This document shows positions 45,322-56,125 of a stretch of DNA of 64,000 nt, one piece after another. Made by a program: the position numbers and the translations under genes. This DNA comes from Pseudomonas monteilii. Lineage in GTDB: Bacteria; Pseudomonadota; Gammaproteobacteria; Pseudomonadales; Pseudomonadaceae. Each line of letters opens with the position of its first letter. The first letter of the stretch is position 1. A model generated the notes under the pieces. That model did no database searches and had not been told where the DNA came from. It saw only the letters and a program-made list of their open reading frames with translations. The stretch is from assembly GCA_001534745.1 (NCBI GenBank), contig CP013997.1, forward strand, positions 806,001-870,000. The letters are read 5' to 3'.

Positions 45322-46263
45322 ATGAGTAAAAAGCGTTACCCCAGACTGTTTGGCATTCTGCCCTTTTTAGGCATGCTTTTACTCAGTGGGTGCAACTGGA
45401 CCCTGCTCGACCCGAAAGGTCAGGTCGGCATTGAGCAAAAGAACCTGATCCTGATCGCGTTCGGCCTGATGTTGCTGGTCGTGATCCCGGTCATCATCAT
45501 GACCCTGGTCTTTGCCTGGAAGTACCGTGCCACCAACAAGGCCGCCACCTACACGCCCGACTGGTCGCACTCGACCAAGATCGAAGCGGCCGTGTGGCTG
45601 ATCCCGATCCTGATCATCATCGCCCTGGGCGTCGTGACCTACAAGACGACCCACTCGCTCGACCCGTACCGTCCACTGGATTCCGACGTGAAGCCCGTGC
45701 AAATCGACGTGGTCGCGCTAGACTGGAAATGGCTGTTCATCTATCCAGAACAAGGCATCGCCACGGTCAACAAGATCGTCTTCCCTGCCAACACGCCCGT
45801 GAATTTCCGCGTGACCTCTGACGCCGTGATGAACTCCTTCTTCATCCCAGGTCTGGGCGGCCAGATCTACGCGATGGCGGGCATGACCACCAAGCTGCAC
45901 CTGATCGCCAACGAGAACGGTGAGTTCGACGGTATCTCGGCGAACTACAGCGGCGCCGGCTTCACCGGCATGAAGTTCAAGGCCACTGCAACGTCCCAAG
46001 CCGATTTCGACGCCTGGGTCAACGAAGTCAAGCAGTCGCCGAAGAAGCTGGAAAAGGCGCAGTACGAAGCCTTGGCCAAACCTAGCGAAAACAACCCGGT
46101 AGAGCTGTACGGCGAAGTGCCGGCCGACCTGTTCCAGACCATCGTCGACAAGTACGAAGGCATGAACCGCGGCAAGCCACTCAGCCACGAAGGTAGCAAG
46201 GACGTGGCCACTACCAAGGGTGCGGAGTCGAGTATGCAACCAGCTGCTGGGGCAGAGGAGTAA
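45322..46263 (+). CDS. cyoA: Cytochrome bo3 ubiquinol oxidase subunit II
   Basis: A 313-residue lipoprotein subunit (LLSGC, Cys24) with two transmembrane helices (about 40-65 and 85-108) and a periplasmic cupredoxin-like domain. That domain shows [20 protein letters not shown] and [19 protein letters not shown]. The CuA ligands of cytochrome c oxidases are absent, as expected for a quinol oxidase. It leads cyoABCDE, whose genes are spaced 0-11 bases apart. Confidence 0.96.
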   Translation: MSKKRYPRLFGILPFLGMLLLSGCNWTLLDPKGQVGIEQKNLILIAFGLMLLVVIPVIIMTLVFAWKYRATNKAATYTPDWSHSTKIEAAVWLIPILIIIALGVVTYKTTHSLDPYRPLDSDVKPVQIDVVALDWKWLFIYPEQGIATVNKIVFPANTPVNFRVTSDAVMNSFFIPGLGGQIYAMAGMTTKLHLIANENGEFDGISANYSGAGFTGMKFKATATSQADFDAWVNEVKQSPKKLEKAQYEALAKPSENNPVELYGEVPADLFQTIVDKYEGMNRGKPLSHEGSKDVATTKGAESSMQPAAGAEE

Positions 46264-46266
46264 GAG

Positions 46267-48285
46267 ATGTTCGGTAAATTAAGTCTGGAGGCGGTACCTT
46301 TCCACGAGCCGATAGTGATGGTGACGCTTGCCATCATCGCGCTCGGTGGTATCGCTGTGGTAGGTGGCATCACCTACTTCCGCAAGTGGAATTACTTGTG
46401 GAGCGAATGGCTGACTTCGGTCGACCACAAGAAGATCGGCGTGATGTACATCGCCGTCGCCATGGTCATGCTGCTGCGCGGCTTCGCCGACGCCATCATG
46501 ATGCGTTCCCAGCAGGCGCTCGCCACCGGCGGCTCCGAAGGCTATCTGCCGCCTGAACACTATGACCAGATCTTCACCGCCCACGGTGTGATCATGATCA
46601 TCTTCATGGCGATGCCGTTCTTCACCGGCCTGATGAACCTGGCCCTGCCTCTGCAGATCGGTGCGCGCGACGTTGCCTTCCCGTTCCTGAACTCCCTGAG
46701 CTTCTGGCTGCTGGTCGCCGGCGTGATCCTGGTCAACGTCTCCCTGGGGGTCGGTGAATTCGCCAAGACCGGTTGGGTCGCGTATCCGCCGCTGTCCGGG
46801 ATCGAGTACAGTCCCGGGGTCGGTGTCGACTACTACATCTGGGCGCTCCAGTTATCCGGCCTAGGCACGACGCTGACCGGCGTGAACTTCCTGGTCACCG
46901 TGGCCAAGATGCGCGCGCCTGGCATGAAGCTGATGGACATGCCGATCTTCACCTGGACCTGCACCTGGGCCAACGTCCTGATCGTGGCTTCGTTCCCGAT
47001 CCTGACCGCTGCGCTCGCCCTGCTGACCGTTGACCGTTATCTGGACTTCCACATCTTCACCAACGAGCTTGGTGGGAACCCGATGATGTACGTCAACCTG
47101 TTCTGGGCATGGGGTCACCCTGAGGTCTACATCCTGATCCTGCCGGCCTTCGGCGTGTTCTCGGAAGTCACCTCGACCTTCTCCAGCAAGCGCCTGTTCG
47201 GCCACCACGCGATGATCTACGCATCGGGTGCGATCGCCATCCTGGGCTTCGCGGTCTGGCTGCACCACTTCTTCACCATGGGTGCCGGCGCCAGCGTCAA
47301 CACCTTCTTCGGTCTGGCGACGATGCTCATCTCGATCCCGACCGGTGTGAAGTTGTTCAACTGGCTGTTCACGATGTACCAAGGTCGCGTGCGGTTCACC
47401 CCGCCGATGCTGTGGACCCTGGGCTTCATGGTCACCTTCTCGATCGGCGGCATGACCGGCGTTCTGCTGGCCGTACCGGGTGCCGACTTCGTGCTGCACA
47501 ACAGCCTGTTCGTGATCGCGCACTTCCACAACGTGATCATCGGTGGTGCCGTGTTCGGCTACATCGCGGGCTTCGCGTTCTGGTTCCCGAAAGCGTTCGG
47601 CTTCACCCTGAACGAGAAGTGGGGCAAGGCAGCGTTCTGGTTCTGGATCTCCGGCTTCTACGTGGCCTTCATGCCGCTGTACGCGCTGGGCTTCATGGGC
47701 ATGACCCGTCGCCTGAACCACACCGACAACCCACTGTGGGAACCCTACCTGTACGTCGCCGTCGCCGGTGCCGTGCTGATCGCCTGCGGTATCGCCTGCC
47801 AGCTGATCCAGCTGTTCGTGTCGGTCCGCGACCGCAACCAGAACCTGGATGTGTCCGGCGACCCATGGGGCGGCCGTACCCTGGAATGGTCGACTTCGTC
47901 GCCACCTCCGTTCTACAACTTTGCCACCATGCCGGAAAAAGTCGGTCTGGATGCCTGGCATGAAGCCAAGGAAGCGGGCGTCGCGTACAAGGTTCCGGCC
48001 AAGTACGAAGCGATCCACATGCCGAACAACACCTCGACCGGTGTGTTCATGGGCCTGCTGCTGGCAGTCTTCGGCTTCGCGTTCATCTGGCACATCTGGT
48101 GGCTGGTCGGCGTCAGCCTGGTCGCGACCATCGCAGTCTTCGTTCGCCACGCTGCACGTGACGACCAGGGCTACATGGTGCCTGCCGAGGAAGTGGCGCG
48201 TATCGAAGGTGAACGTCAACGGGCCCTGCAGCTCGCCGGCGTGCCTACCGGTGGCGCTCGTGTCGAAACGTTTGAACGGGTTTAA
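46267..48285 (+). CDS. cyoB: Cytochrome bo3 ubiquinol oxidase subunit I
   Basis: A 672-residue catalytic subunit with about 15 transmembrane helices. Haem and copper ligands are visible: FTAHGVIMI (haem b His), [15 protein letters not shown] (CuB His and the cross-linked Tyr), WLHHFFTMG (CuB His pair) and [11 protein letters not shown] (haem o3 and b His). It reduces O2 to water and pumps protons. Three bases separate it from cyoA. Confidence 0.97.
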   Translation: MFGKLSLEAVPFHEPIVMVTLAIIALGGIAVVGGITYFRKWNYLWSEWLTSVDHKKIGVMYIAVAMVMLLRGFADAIMMRSQQALATGGSEGYLPPEHYDQIFTAHGVIMIIFMAMPFFTGLMNLALPLQIGARDVAFPFLNSLSFWLLVAGVILVNVSLGVGEFAKTGWVAYPPLSGIEYSPGVGVDYYIWALQLSGLGTTLTGVNFLVTVAKMRAPGMKLMDMPIFTWTCTWANVLIVASFPILTAALALLTVDRYLDFHIFTNELGGNPMMYVNLFWAWGHPEVYILILPAFGVFSEVTSTFSSKRLFGHHAMIYASGAIAILGFAVWLHHFFTMGAGASVNTFFGLATMLISIPTGVKLFNWLFTMYQGRVRFTPPMLWTLGFMVTFSIGGMTGVLLAVPGADFVLHNSLFVIAHFHNVIIGGAVFGYIAGFAFWFPKAFGFTLNEKWGKAAFWFWISGFYVAFMPLYALGFMGMTRRLNHTDNPLWEPYLYVAVAGAVLIACGIACQLIQLFVSVRDRNQNLDVSGDPWGGRTLEWSTSSPPPFYNFATMPEKVGLDAWHEAKEAGVAYKVPAKYEAIHMPNNTSTGVFMGLLLAVFGFAFIWHIWWLVGVSLVATIAVFVRHAARDDQGYMVPAEEVARIEGERQRALQLAGVPTGGARVETFERV

Positions 48286-48288
48286 TCA

Positions 48289-48912
48289 ATGTCCAGTCAT
48301 GTAATCAATGCTGGTGACCATGGTCACGACCATGGTCACGATGATCACCACCACGACTCGGGCCAGATGACCGTCTTCGGTTTCTGGCTCTACCTGATGA
48401 CCGACTGCATCCTGTTTGCGTCGCTCTTCGCCACCTACGCGGTGCTGTCCGGCAGTTTTGCCGGCGGCCCGTCGGGTCACGACATCTTCGAACTGCCGTT
48501 CGTGGCCGTCGAAACCGGGTTGCTGCTGCTGTCCAGTATCACCTTCGGCTTCGCCATGCTGCAGATGTTCAAGGGCAACAAGAGCGGTGTGCTGGGCTGG
48601 TTGGCCATCACCTTCCTGTTCGGTGCCGGCTTCATCGGGATGGAGATCTACGAGTTCCATCACCTGATCAACGAAGGCTTCGGTCCTAACCGCAGCGGCT
48701 TCCTGTCGGGCTTCTTCGCTCTGGTCGGCACCCACGGTCTGCACGTGACCTCGGGTCTGATCTGGATGGCGGTCCTGATGTACCAGATCAGCACCAAAGG
48801 CATCAATCCGACCGTCAAGACCCGCATGAGCTGCCTGAGCCTGTTCTGGCACTTCCTGGACGTGGTCTGGATCTGCGTCTTCACCGTCGTCTACCTGCTG
48901 GGGGTTCTGTAA
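48289..48912 (+). CDS. cyoC: Cytochrome bo3 ubiquinol oxidase subunit III
   Basis: A 207-residue membrane subunit with five helices. It has a His-rich N-terminus ([16 protein letters not shown]), [18 protein letters not shown], the conserved Glu region [10 protein letters not shown], and [16 protein letters not shown]. It overlaps cyoD by one base. It stabilises subunit I. Confidence 0.95.
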   Translation: MSSHVINAGDHGHDHGHDDHHHDSGQMTVFGFWLYLMTDCILFASLFATYAVLSGSFAGGPSGHDIFELPFVAVETGLLLLSSITFGFAMLQMFKGNKSGVLGWLAITFLFGAGFIGMEIYEFHHLINEGFGPNRSGFLSGFFALVGTHGLHVTSGLIWMAVLMYQISTKGINPTVKTRMSCLSLFWHFLDVVWICVFTVVYLLGVL

Positions 48913-49244
48913 TGGCCAATGCACACGACACTCATCACGAAGGCAATCACGGTAGCGTGAAGTCGTATGTCATCGGCTTCGTCCTGTCGGTGATCCTGAC
49001 CGCGATCCCCTTCGGCCTGGCGATGTACCCGAGCCTGCCGAAGAACCTGACCGTACTGGTCATCGTGGCGCTGGCCGTCATCCAGGTTGTAGTTCACCTG
49101 TTCTACTTCCTGCACATGGACCGCTCGAAAGAGCAGCGCAACAACTTGACGACGTTCCTGTTCACCACGATGGTGATCGCTCTGCTGGTCGGTCTGTCGC
49201 TGTGGATCATGTTCAGCATCCACGTCGAAATGATGGCCAAGTGA
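48912..49244 (+). CDS. cyoD: Cytochrome bo3 ubiquinol oxidase subunit IV
   Basis: A 110-residue membrane protein with three helices and the CyoD pattern YVIGFVLSVILTAIPFGLAM, then VVHLFYFLHMDRSKEQRNN. It assists assembly of the CuB site in subunit I. Its start overlaps the cyoC stop, and it lies 11 bases before cyoE. Confidence 0.95.
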   Translation: MANAHDTHHEGNHGSVKSYVIGFVLSVILTAIPFGLAMYPSLPKNLTVLVIVALAVIQVVVHLFYFLHMDRSKEQRNNLTTFLFTTMVIALLVGLSLWIMFSIHVEMMAK

Positions 49245-49255
49245 GGTAAGACAGC

Positions 49256-50143
49256 ATGTCCCTGAAGCACTTTATCCAGATCACCAAACCGGGAATCATC
49301 TTCGGTAACGTGCTTTCCGTGGCGGGGGGCTTCTTCCTCGCCGCGCAGGGTCATGTGGACTTCGCGCTGTTCCTGGCGGTGGTGGTGGGGACGTCCCTGG
49401 TGGTCGGCTCCGGTTGTGCGTTCAACAACTGCATCGACCGTGACATCGACCAGAAGATGGAACGAACCAAGAACCGCGCCATGGTCCAGGGCGCCATGTC
49501 CCTTCCGGTGGCGCTGGCCTATGCCACGCTGCTGGGCGTCGTCGGCTTCAGCCTGCTGTACGTGCGTGCCAACCCGTTGGCGGCTTACTGCGCGCTGGCA
49601 GGCTTCGTCATCTACGTCGGCTTCTACAGCCTCTGGCTGAAGCGTCGCTCGGTGCACGGCACCCTGGTCGGCAGCCTGTCCGGTGCCATGCCTCCGGTGA
49701 TCGGCTACTGCGCCGTGAGCAACAGCTTCGACCTGGCTGCCGTCACTCTGCTGGTGATGTTCAGCCTGTGGCAGATGCCGCACAGCTTCGCCATCGCCAT
49801 CTTCCGCTTCAACGACTATCGCGCGGCGAAGATTCCGGTCCTGCCGGTGGCGCGCGGTATCCTGGCGGCCAAGAAGCAGATTGTGCTGTACGTGCTGGCC
49901 TTCGTGCTCGCTACCTTGATGTTGACCCTGGGCGGCTATGCCGGCCTGGGCTACCTGGCCGTCGCGGCTGCCATGGGCCTGTACTGGTTGTACATGGCCT
50001 GGGGCGGCTACAAGGCCGAGGACGACAGCAAGTGGGCACGCAAGGTGTTTGGCTTCTCCATCCTCACCGTCACCGCCTTGAGCGTGATGATGTCGGTGGA
50101 CAGCCAGACGGCGACGGACGTGCTGATGACCTACGCTCGCTGA
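49256..50143 (+). CDS. cyoE: Protohaem IX farnesyltransferase (haem O synthase)
   Basis: A 295-residue UbiA-type prenyltransferase making haem O for the oxidase. Motifs are [20 protein letters not shown], the Asp-rich [20 protein letters not shown], and the second acidic site region [20 protein letters not shown]. Seven or more hydrophobic helices are present. It ends the operon and is followed by a terminator. Confidence 0.96.
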   Translation: MSLKHFIQITKPGIIFGNVLSVAGGFFLAAQGHVDFALFLAVVVGTSLVVGSGCAFNNCIDRDIDQKMERTKNRAMVQGAMSLPVALAYATLLGVVGFSLLYVRANPLAAYCALAGFVIYVGFYSLWLKRRSVHGTLVGSLSGAMPPVIGYCAVSNSFDLAAVTLLVMFSLWQMPHSFAIAIFRFNDYRAAKIPVLPVARGILAAKKQIVLYVLAFVLATLMLTLGGYAGLGYLAVAAAMGLYWLYMAWGGYKAEDDSKWARKVFGFSILTVTALSVMMSVDSQTATDVLMTYAR

Positions 50144-50165
50144 TTCAGCGGTGGCTTGACCAAAG

Positions 50166-50191
50166 ACCCCGGCCTTCGTGCCGGGGTTTTT
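50166..50191 (+). terminator. Rho-independent terminator of the cyo operon
   Basis: ACCCCGGC and GCCGGGGT form an 8-bp GC-rich stem with a 6-base loop (CTTCGT), followed by TTTTGTTT. It lies 23 bases after the cyoE stop. Confidence 0.93.
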
Positions 50192-50383
50192 GTTTGGGCG
50201 GGTCTCATGCGCAGAAGAGGGCAGCATTCACCGAGGAAATCTGAACATACCCCTGAAAATAATCCAGAAAACATGGATTTCACCTTTACAGAGGCTTCCA
50301 TTCGGCATTATCTTTCGATCAGGTCACCGCAGTGACCAACGTCGCTCGGACGGTTCCGGGCGCTTACGTCTGTCGAGGAAATC

Positions 50384-51592
50384 ATGGCCGAACAAGGTTC
50401 GCCGCGCCGCTTCGCGCGCATCGATCGTCTCCCCCCTTACGTCTTCAACATCACCGCCGACCTCAAGATGGCCGCTCGCCGCCGTGGCGAAGACATCATC
50501 GACCTGAGCATGGGCAACCCCGACGGCGCCACGCCGCCCCATATCGTCGAAAAGCTCGTGCAGGTCGTGCAGCGTGAAGACACCCACGGCTATTCCACGT
50601 CCCGCGGTATCCCGCGCCTGCGCCGCGCCATCTCGCGCTGGTATCAGGACCGCTACCAGGTCGACATCGACCCCGAGAGCGAGGCCATCGTCACCATCGG
50701 CTCCAAGGAGGGCCTGGCGCACCTGATGCTCGCCACCCTCGACCAGGGTGACACGGTGCTGGTGCCCAACCCCAGCTACCCGATCCACATCTACGGCGCG
50801 GTCATCGCTGGCGCGCAGGTCCGCTCCGTACCGCTGATTCCTGGGGTGGATTTCTTCAACGAGCTCGAGCGGGCCATCCGCGAGTCGATTCCCAAGCCAA
50901 AGATGATGATTCTCGGCTTTCCGTCCAACCCGACCGCGCAATGCGTCGAGCTGGACTTCTTCGAGCGTGTGGTGGCCCTGGCCAAGCGCTACGACGTGCT
51001 GGTGATCCACGACCTGGCCTACGCCGACATCGTCTACGACGGCTGGAAGGCGCCCTCGATCATGCAGGTGCCCGGCGCCAAGGACATCGCGGTGGAGTTC
51101 TTCACCTTGTCCAAGAGCTACAACATGGCCGGCTGGCGGATCGGCTTCATGGTCGGCAACCCCGAGCTGGTCAGCGCCCTGGCGCGCATCAAGAGCTACC
51201 ACGACTACGGCACCTTCACGCCGTTGCAGGTCGCGGCCATCGCGGCCCTCGAAGGCGACCAGCAGTGTGTGCGCGACATCGCCGAGCAGTATCGCCAGCG
51301 CCGCAACCTGCTGGTCAAGGGCCTGCACGAGCTGGGCTGGATGGTCGAGAACCCCAAGGCCTCGATGTACGTCTGGGCCAAGATTCCCGAGCACTACGCC
51401 CACCTCGGCTCGCTGGAGTTCGCCAAGAAGCTTCTGGCCGAGGCCAAGGTCTGCGTGTCGCCCGGTATCGGCTTCGGCGAATACGGCGACGACCACGTGC
51501 GCTTCGCCCTGATCGAGAACCCTGATCGCATCCGCCAGGCCATCCGCGGGATTCGGCAGATGTTCCGGGCCGATGGGTTGCTGGCGCGGTAG
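50384..51592 (+). CDS. alaC: Alanine transaminase AlaC
   Basis: A 402-residue class I aminotransferase of the AlaC/YfdZ type, making alanine from pyruvate and glutamate. It starts GSPRRFARIDRLPPYVFNIT, has IDLSMGNPDGATPPHI and GYSTSRGIPRLRRAI, the PLP-binding Lys244 in TLSKSYNMAGWRIGF, and the phosphate-binding Arg shortly after. AGGAAATC precedes the ATG. It is a single gene after the cyo terminator. Confidence 0.92.
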   Translation: MAEQGSPRRFARIDRLPPYVFNITADLKMAARRRGEDIIDLSMGNPDGATPPHIVEKLVQVVQREDTHGYSTSRGIPRLRRAISRWYQDRYQVDIDPESEAIVTIGSKEGLAHLMLATLDQGDTVLVPNPSYPIHIYGAVIAGAQVRSVPLIPGVDFFNELERAIRESIPKPKMMILGFPSNPTAQCVELDFFERVVALAKRYDVLVIHDLAYADIVYDGWKAPSIMQVPGAKDIAVEFFTLSKSYNMAGWRIGFMVGNPELVSALARIKSYHDYGTFTPLQVAAIAALEGDQQCVRDIAEQYRQRRNLLVKGLHELGWMVENPKASMYVWAKIPEHYAHLGSLEFAKKLLAEAKVCVSPGIGFGEYGDDHVRFALIENPDRIRQAIRGIRQMFRADGLLAR

Positions 51593-51610
51593 AGGGGAGC
51601 GACGAGCTAA

Positions 51611-51728
51611 GAGCTGCGAGCTACAAGTGGATCTCTAGGGCTGTGGGATAGCGAAGGAGATGCTCAAGCCAGACGCTGCAAGCATAGCCATGCAGTGCTT
51701 GCAGCTTGTAGCTCGCAGCTTGCAGCTC
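51611..51728. repeat. Heptad AGCT-rich repeat element with long inverted repeat
   Basis: Four consecutive 7-base units GCTTGCA-GCTTGTA-GCTCGCA-GCTTGCA, then GCTC, run from 51697 to 51728. The segment GAGCTGCGAGCTACAAG (51611-51627) is complementary at 16 of 17 bases to 51705-51721, so the RNA could fold into a long hairpin. It lies in the gap between alaC and the YkgJ gene. A related heptad run occurs at 60757. Confidence 0.75.
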
Positions 51729-51837
51729 ACCACTCGTAACTTTTCCCCTTCCACCCCCTTCTCAGGCGCCTGCGGTTGGATTACAAAGAGCGGCGGGGCA
51801 GACCCGCCCAACGCCAACCTCTTTCAGCCTGCCCATC

Positions 51838-52221
51838 ATGTCCGAAACCAATCCTTGCTTGAACTGCGGCGCCTGCTGCGGGTATTTCCGTGTGTCCTTC
51901 TTCTGGGGCGAGTGTGTCTCGGCCGGCGGGCTCGTGCCTGACGAGGCGGTGGTGCAGATCAGCCCGAGCCGTGTGGCGATGATCGGTACCGACAGCAAGC
52001 CCTGCCGGTGCACCGCCTTGAGCGGGGAGGTGGGGCAGCAGGTGGCTTGCACGCTCTACGCCCAGCGTTCGAGCACCTGCCGCGAGTTCGAAGCCTCGTG
52101 GGAACACGGTGAGCACAACCCGAGCTGCGACGCGGCACGGGCCGCCTATGGCTTGCCGGCGCTCACGCCGCCTGGGGCCAACGAACCGCACTGGCCGGAT
52201 GACGGCATCGCCGTGGCCTGA
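51838..52221 (+). CDS. YkgJ-family cysteine-cluster protein
   Basis: A 127-residue protein with the CxxCxxCC opening (PCLNCGACCGYFRV) and further Cys pairs (PCRCTAL, VACTLYAQRSSTCREF, PSCD). This spacing is that of the YkgJ/UPF0153 zinc- or iron-chelating family. The function is unknown. No signal peptide. It precedes the membrane protein gene on the same strand. Confidence 0.9.
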   Translation: MSETNPCLNCGACCGYFRVSFFWGECVSAGGLVPDEAVVQISPSRVAMIGTDSKPCRCTALSGEVGQQVACTLYAQRSSTCREFEASWEHGEHNPSCDAARAAYGLPALTPPGANEPHWPDDGIAVA

Positions 52222-52298
52222 CGCCAGGCACGGCAGCTGTCGTCCGCATGACAGGTCAGGTAAGGTCGGCGCTTTCGCTCATCGCCTGGAGGGCTACC

Positions 52299-52835
52299 TT
52301 GGCTGCGCGTTACCTGACCCTGACCTTGATCCTGCTGGGTGTCGGCCTGTGCTTCGACGGCGCGCACATGCGTGGCGGTGCGCACATGCCGGCCTTGCAG
52401 ATGCTGATCTATGGACCCTGGGGTGTGCCTTTCGGGCTGACCCAATGGTTCGCCAACCCGCTGTTCGCCCTGGCCATCCTGGCCCATCGCCGTTACCGGC
52501 GTCTGTCCCTGGGCCTGGGGCTGTGGGCGCTGTACCTGGCGGCCACCAGCATTACCCTCGAGCGCTTGCCTGACAACCAGAGCTACGCCTTCCATGACGT
52601 GACCCACCTGGGCCTGGGCTTCTACCTGTGGTCGAGTGCCATGGTCGTGTTCTGCCTGGGGCAGGGCTGGCAGATCTGTACCGCGCGCAGCCGCCAGGAC
52701 GTGCCCGGATGGTCCTGGCCGGACCTGGTGCTGCTGGTGGCGATCGGCGGGCTGGTCTACGGGGCGACGCAGCTCGACTCGCTGCGCTTCGACAGCGACC
52801 AGGTGCTCATGCCGCCGGTACAGACGGTGCTCTGA
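52299..52835 (+). CDS. Uncharacterised inner-membrane protein
   Basis: A protein of about 178 residues with five likely transmembrane helices (for example LTLTLILLGVGLCFDG and LVLLVAIGGLVYGATQ) and short polar loops. A TTG start at 52299 is preferred because GGAGGG lies 5-6 bases upstream; an ATG at 52248 gives 195 residues but has no ribosome site. No family is recognised. Gly/Trp-rich helices and a His-containing periplasmic-side loop (FDGAHMRGGAHM) are notable. Confidence 0.75.
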   Translation: MAARYLTLTLILLGVGLCFDGAHMRGGAHMPALQMLIYGPWGVPFGLTQWFANPLFALAILAHRRYRRLSLGLGLWALYLAATSITLERLPDNQSYAFHDVTHLGLGFYLWSSAMVVFCLGQGWQICTARSRQDVPGWSWPDLVLLVAIGGLVYGATQLDSLRFDSDQVLMPPVQTVL

Positions 52836-52878
52836 CCGGCTGGCTCGTAGTGCAGCCGCGTGCGCGACAGACCGCCGC

Positions 52879-53994
52879 TTACGGGGCCACCGTATCGCGC
52901 AGGGCCCGCGCTTCCAGGTAGGCCTTGACCTGCACCGCATCCCCGATGAACTCGATACGCTCGGCCTTGGCCTCGCGCTGATAGGCGTACATCGGGTCGT
53001 AGTACTCGTTGAGCAGGCCTTCGATCCAGCCGCGATGCGCCTCGACCGAGCCACTGCGCAACTGCTCGTCCAGCGCCTGGTGCAACAGGCTGGACAAGCG
53101 CTGGAAACGCTCACCGCCAAGCCGTTTGTAGATGCGCGCCATGCTCTGCTGCAGCCGCTCGGCGAAGGCCGGCAGGCCCTGTTCTGGCCCATGGAGCGCG
53201 ACGAATTCGGCGCTCAGGTCGATCACGTAGTCGCGCAGGATGCGCTCGACGCGGTTGTCGAAGCGGTCTTCCAGCCACACCAGGGGGTAGTGCTGCATGC
53301 CCTGGTAGAGCTCGAGCGGCACGGTGCAACTGCCGACGATGCGGCCTTCGTCTTCGAGCACGAACTGGCCGATGCCGCAGTCGCGCTTTTTGAGCACGTC
53401 GATCGCCAGGGCGTTCTCGAAGTCGATCTGCGCCGGTTGCCCGGTGGCGCGCTTGCCGAAGCTGGAACCGCGGTGGTTGGCATGGCCTTCCAGGTCGATC
53501 ACGTTGTCCAGCTGCGTCAGCACGTCGGTCTTGCCGGTGCCGGTCAACCCGCCGATCAGCACGAAGTCGCACTGCGCCACCGCCTGGGTAGTGGTCTCCA
53601 GCAGGAACGTGCGCAGCGCCTTGTAGCCACCAGTGATGCGCGGGTAGTCGATGCCGGCGTCCTGCTTGAGCCACTGTTGGGCGATCTGCGAGCGCAGGCC
53701 GCCCCGGAAGCAGTACAGGTAGCCGTCAGGGTGGGCCTTGGCGAACTGCGCCCAGGCGTCCAGGCGTGCCTGCTTGACCTCGCCGCTGACCAGCTGGTGC
53801 CCCAGGGTGATGGCCGCTGCCTGGCCTTGCTGCTTGTAGCAGGTGCCGACGCGCTGGCGTTCGCTGTCGGTCATCAAGGGCAGGTTGACCGTGCCCGGGA
53901 AGGCCCCCTTGGCGAATTCGATGGGCGCGCGCATGTCCATCATCGGCGCGCCTTGCAGGAACAGCGTGCGGAAGTCCGTGCAGTCGTCGCGCAT
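52879..53994 (-). CDS. selU: tRNA 2-selenouridine synthase SelU (MnmH)
   Basis: A 371-residue enzyme that replaces the sulfur of 2-thiouridine in tRNA wobble positions with selenium from selenophosphate. The N-terminal rhodanese domain has Cys95 in [10 protein letters not shown]. The C-terminal half has a P-loop GLTGTGKT (149-156). It follows selD directly, with the TGATG overlap of stop and start, so the supply and user of selenophosphate are translated together. Confidence 0.95.
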   Translation of the reverse strand: MRDDCTDFRTLFLQGAPMMDMRAPIEFAKGAFPGTVNLPLMTDSERQRVGTCYKQQGQAAAITLGHQLVSGEVKQARLDAWAQFAKAHPDGYLYCFRGGLRSQIAQQWLKQDAGIDYPRITGGYKALRTFLLETTTQAVAQCDFVLIGGLTGTGKTDVLTQLDNVIDLEGHANHRGSSFGKRATGQPAQIDFENALAIDVLKKRDCGIGQFVLEDEGRIVGSCTVPLELYQGMQHYPLVWLEDRFDNRVERILRDYVIDLSAEFVALHGPEQGLPAFAERLQQSMARIYKRLGGERFQRLSSLLHQALDEQLRSGSVEAHRGWIEGLLNEYYDPMYAYQREAKAERIEFIGDAVQVKAYLEARALRDTVAP

Positions 53995-55028
53995 CAGAGC
54001 ACCTCGACCGCATGCCGCTGTCGCTCGACCAGTTCGCCAATCGGCGCCAGGTCCAGGCCCAGTTCGGTGGCCACCGCGAGAAACTCGGCCTCGCCGTCGG
54101 GCGCGACTGCCACTAACAGGCCGCCGCTGGTCTGCGGGTCGCACAGCAGGTGTTTCTGGTCGTCGCTGAGGGCGCCGATCTTGTGGCCGTAGCTGGCATG
54201 GTTGCGCAAGGTGCCGCCGGGGATGCAGCCTTCGGCCAGGTAATGCTCGACGCTGGGCAGGCGCGGCACCTGGTCGTAGTGCAGGCGGGCGGTCAGGCCG
54301 CTGCCTTCGGCCAGCTCCACCAGGTGGCCCAGCAGGCCGAACCCGGTCACGTCGGTCATGGCCAGGACGCCGTCCAGCTTGCCGAAGCGGCTGCCCGGCG
54401 TGTTGAGGGTGCACATCCAGTCACGGGCAAGGCCCTGGTCCTGGGGGCGCAGCTTGGCCTTCTTCTCGGCCGTGGTGAGGATGCCGATCCCCAGGGGTTT
54501 GGTCAGGTACAGACGGCAACCGGCACGGGCGGTGTCGTTGCGCTTGAGGTGGCGCTTGCTGACCACACCGGTGACCGCCAGGCCGAAGATCGGCTCGGGC
54601 GCGTCGATCGAGTGCCCGCCGGCCAGGGGAATGCCGGCTTCGGCGCACACGGCGCGGCCGCCCCGGATCACCTCGCGAGCGATCTCGGGGGCCAGCAGGT
54701 TGACCGGCCATCCCAGGATGGCGATCGCCATCAGCGGGTCGCCGCCCATGGCGTAGATGTCGCTGATGGCGTTGGTGGCGGCGATCCGGCCGAAGTCATA
54801 AGGATCGTCGACGATCGGCATGAAGAAATCGGTGGTCGAGACCACGCCCCGCTCCTCGTCCAGGGCATACACCGCGGCATCGTCGCGCGACGCGTTGCCG
54901 ACCCACAACTTGGGGTCCAGGGCCTGGGTGCCGCTCTCGGCGAGGATCACGTCCAGCACCTGGGGGGAGATCTTGCAACCGCAGCCGGCACCGTGGCTGT
55001 ACTGGGTCAGGCGAATCGGCTCGCTCAT
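53994..55028 (-). CDS. selD: Selenophosphate synthetase SelD
   Basis: A 344-residue AIRS-family enzyme making selenophosphate from selenide and ATP. The N-terminal [10 protein letters not shown] carries the catalytic Cys16 and Lys19; here it is Cys, not selenocysteine. [34 protein letters not shown] and DPQTSGGL are diagnostic. The start at 55028 follows AGAGG. It is coupled to selU and divergent from a transporter likely to bring selenium oxyanions. Confidence 0.96.
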   Translation of the reverse strand: MSEPIRLTQYSHGAGCGCKISPQVLDVILAESGTQALDPKLWVGNASRDDAAVYALDEERGVVSTTDFFMPIVDDPYDFGRIAATNAISDIYAMGGDPLMAIAILGWPVNLLAPEIAREVIRGGRAVCAEAGIPLAGGHSIDAPEPIFGLAVTGVVSKRHLKRNDTARAGCRLYLTKPLGIGILTTAEKKAKLRPQDQGLARDWMCTLNTPGSRFGKLDGVLAMTDVTGFGLLGHLVELAEGSGLTARLHYDQVPRLPSVEHYLAEGCIPGGTLRNHASYGHKIGALSDDQKHLLCDPQTSGGLLVAVAPDGEAEFLAVATELGLDLAPIGELVERQRHAVEVL

Positions 55029-55270
55029 ACGCACCTCTGAAGTTCTGATGCGCGATTGTAGCAAAGCTGGCCTTTGCGCCCGTGGCTCTTATAATCAGCC
55101 GACACGCGGCGACGGGTGTCAATCGGCAGTAGGGCGTTCGGTGCGGGGCTTCTTCCGTCACGAGCCTGTCCTGGTGCGCCGTCTGCCCGGCGTCATGACG
55201 ATGGTCTGTCCTTCGCCATGACCTTGCCCATGCTGCCTTTTCTGTTTCGCCCCTCTTATTCGGAGCTTCC

Positions 55271-56125
55271 ATGTTCAAACGTCCCTTTGCATTGGCCGCC
55301 GGTCTCGTGCTGGCCTGCAGCGCCGTGCTCGCCCAGGCCGCCGAGACCCTGCGCGTCAGCGCCATCCCCGACGAGGCGCCGACCGAGCTGTTGCGCAAGT
55401 TCAAGCCGCTGGGCGACTACCTCGAGCAGCAACTGGGCATGAAGGTCCAGTTCGTGCCGGTCAGCGACTACCCGGCCGTGGTCGAGGCGCTGGCCACCGA
55501 CCGCCTGGACATGGCCTGGCTGGGCGGTTTCACCTTCGTCCAGGTGCACCTCAAGGACAAGACCGCAACGCCGCTGGTCCAGCGTGAGCAGGATGCGCGC
55601 TTCACCAGCACCTTCATCACCGCCAACCCCGACGTCCACAGCCTGGCCGACCTCAAGGGCAAGACCTTCGCCTTCGGCTCGATCTCCTCGACCTCGGGCA
55701 GCCTGATGCCGCGCTACTTCATGCTCAAGAACGACAACATCAAGCCGGAAGGCTATTTCAGCCGCATCGCCTACTCGGGCGCGCACGACGCCACCGCCGC
55801 CTGGGTACAGGCCGGCAAGGTCGATGCCGGCGTGCTCAACTCCAGCGTCTGGGACAAGCTGGTCGCCTCGGGCAAGGTCGATACCGACAAGGTCAAGGTG
55901 TTCGCCACCACGCCGACCTACTTCGACTACAACTGGACCGTGCGTGGCAGCCTGGACCCAGCGCTCAAGGACAAGATCAAGGCGGCCTTCCTGGCCCTGG
56001 ACCCGGCCAAGCCGGAGCAGAAGGCGATTCTCGACTTGCAGGCGGCCAGCCGCTTCATCGAGACACGCCCCGAGAACTACGACGGCATCGAGCAGGCCGC
56101 GCGTGCCGCCGAGCTGCTCAAGTGA
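55271..56125 (+). CDS. PhnD-like periplasmic binding protein, putative selenium-oxyanion transporter
   Basis: A 284-residue exported protein (signal peptide to about residue 23, AQAAETLRV). It is of the phosphonate/phosphite binding family: AIPDEAPTELLRKFKPLGDY, DMAWLGGFTFVQ, LADLKGKTFAFGSISSTSG, YSGAHDATAAWVQAGKVDAG. From memory, members encoded next to selD/selU are separated as a 'putative selenate ABC transporter' group (TIGR04553); its position here fits. It overlaps the ATPase gene by four bases. Confidence 0.9.
   Translation: MFKRPFALAAGLVLACSAVLAQAAETLRVSAIPDEAPTELLRKFKPLGDYLEQQLGMKVQFVPVSDYPAVVEALATDRLDMAWLGGFTFVQVHLKDKTATPLVQREQDARFTSTFITANPDVHSLADLKGKTFAFGSISSTSGSLMPRYFMLKNDNIKPEGYFSRIAYSGAHDATAAWVQAGKVDAGVLNSSVWDKLVASGKVDTDKVKVFATTPTYFDYNWTVRGSLDPALKDKIKAAFLALDPAKPEQKAILDLQAASRFIETRPENYDGIEQAARAAELLK

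Noticed and set aside
46861..48219. 452-codon minus-strand open frame opposite cyoB
   Set aside because: cyoB carries all haem and copper ligands; the antisense frame is a composition artefact.
52248..52298. ATG 17 codons upstream as the start of the membrane protein
   Set aside because: No ribosome site there, while the TTG at 52299 has GGAGGG at good spacing; kept as an alternative only.
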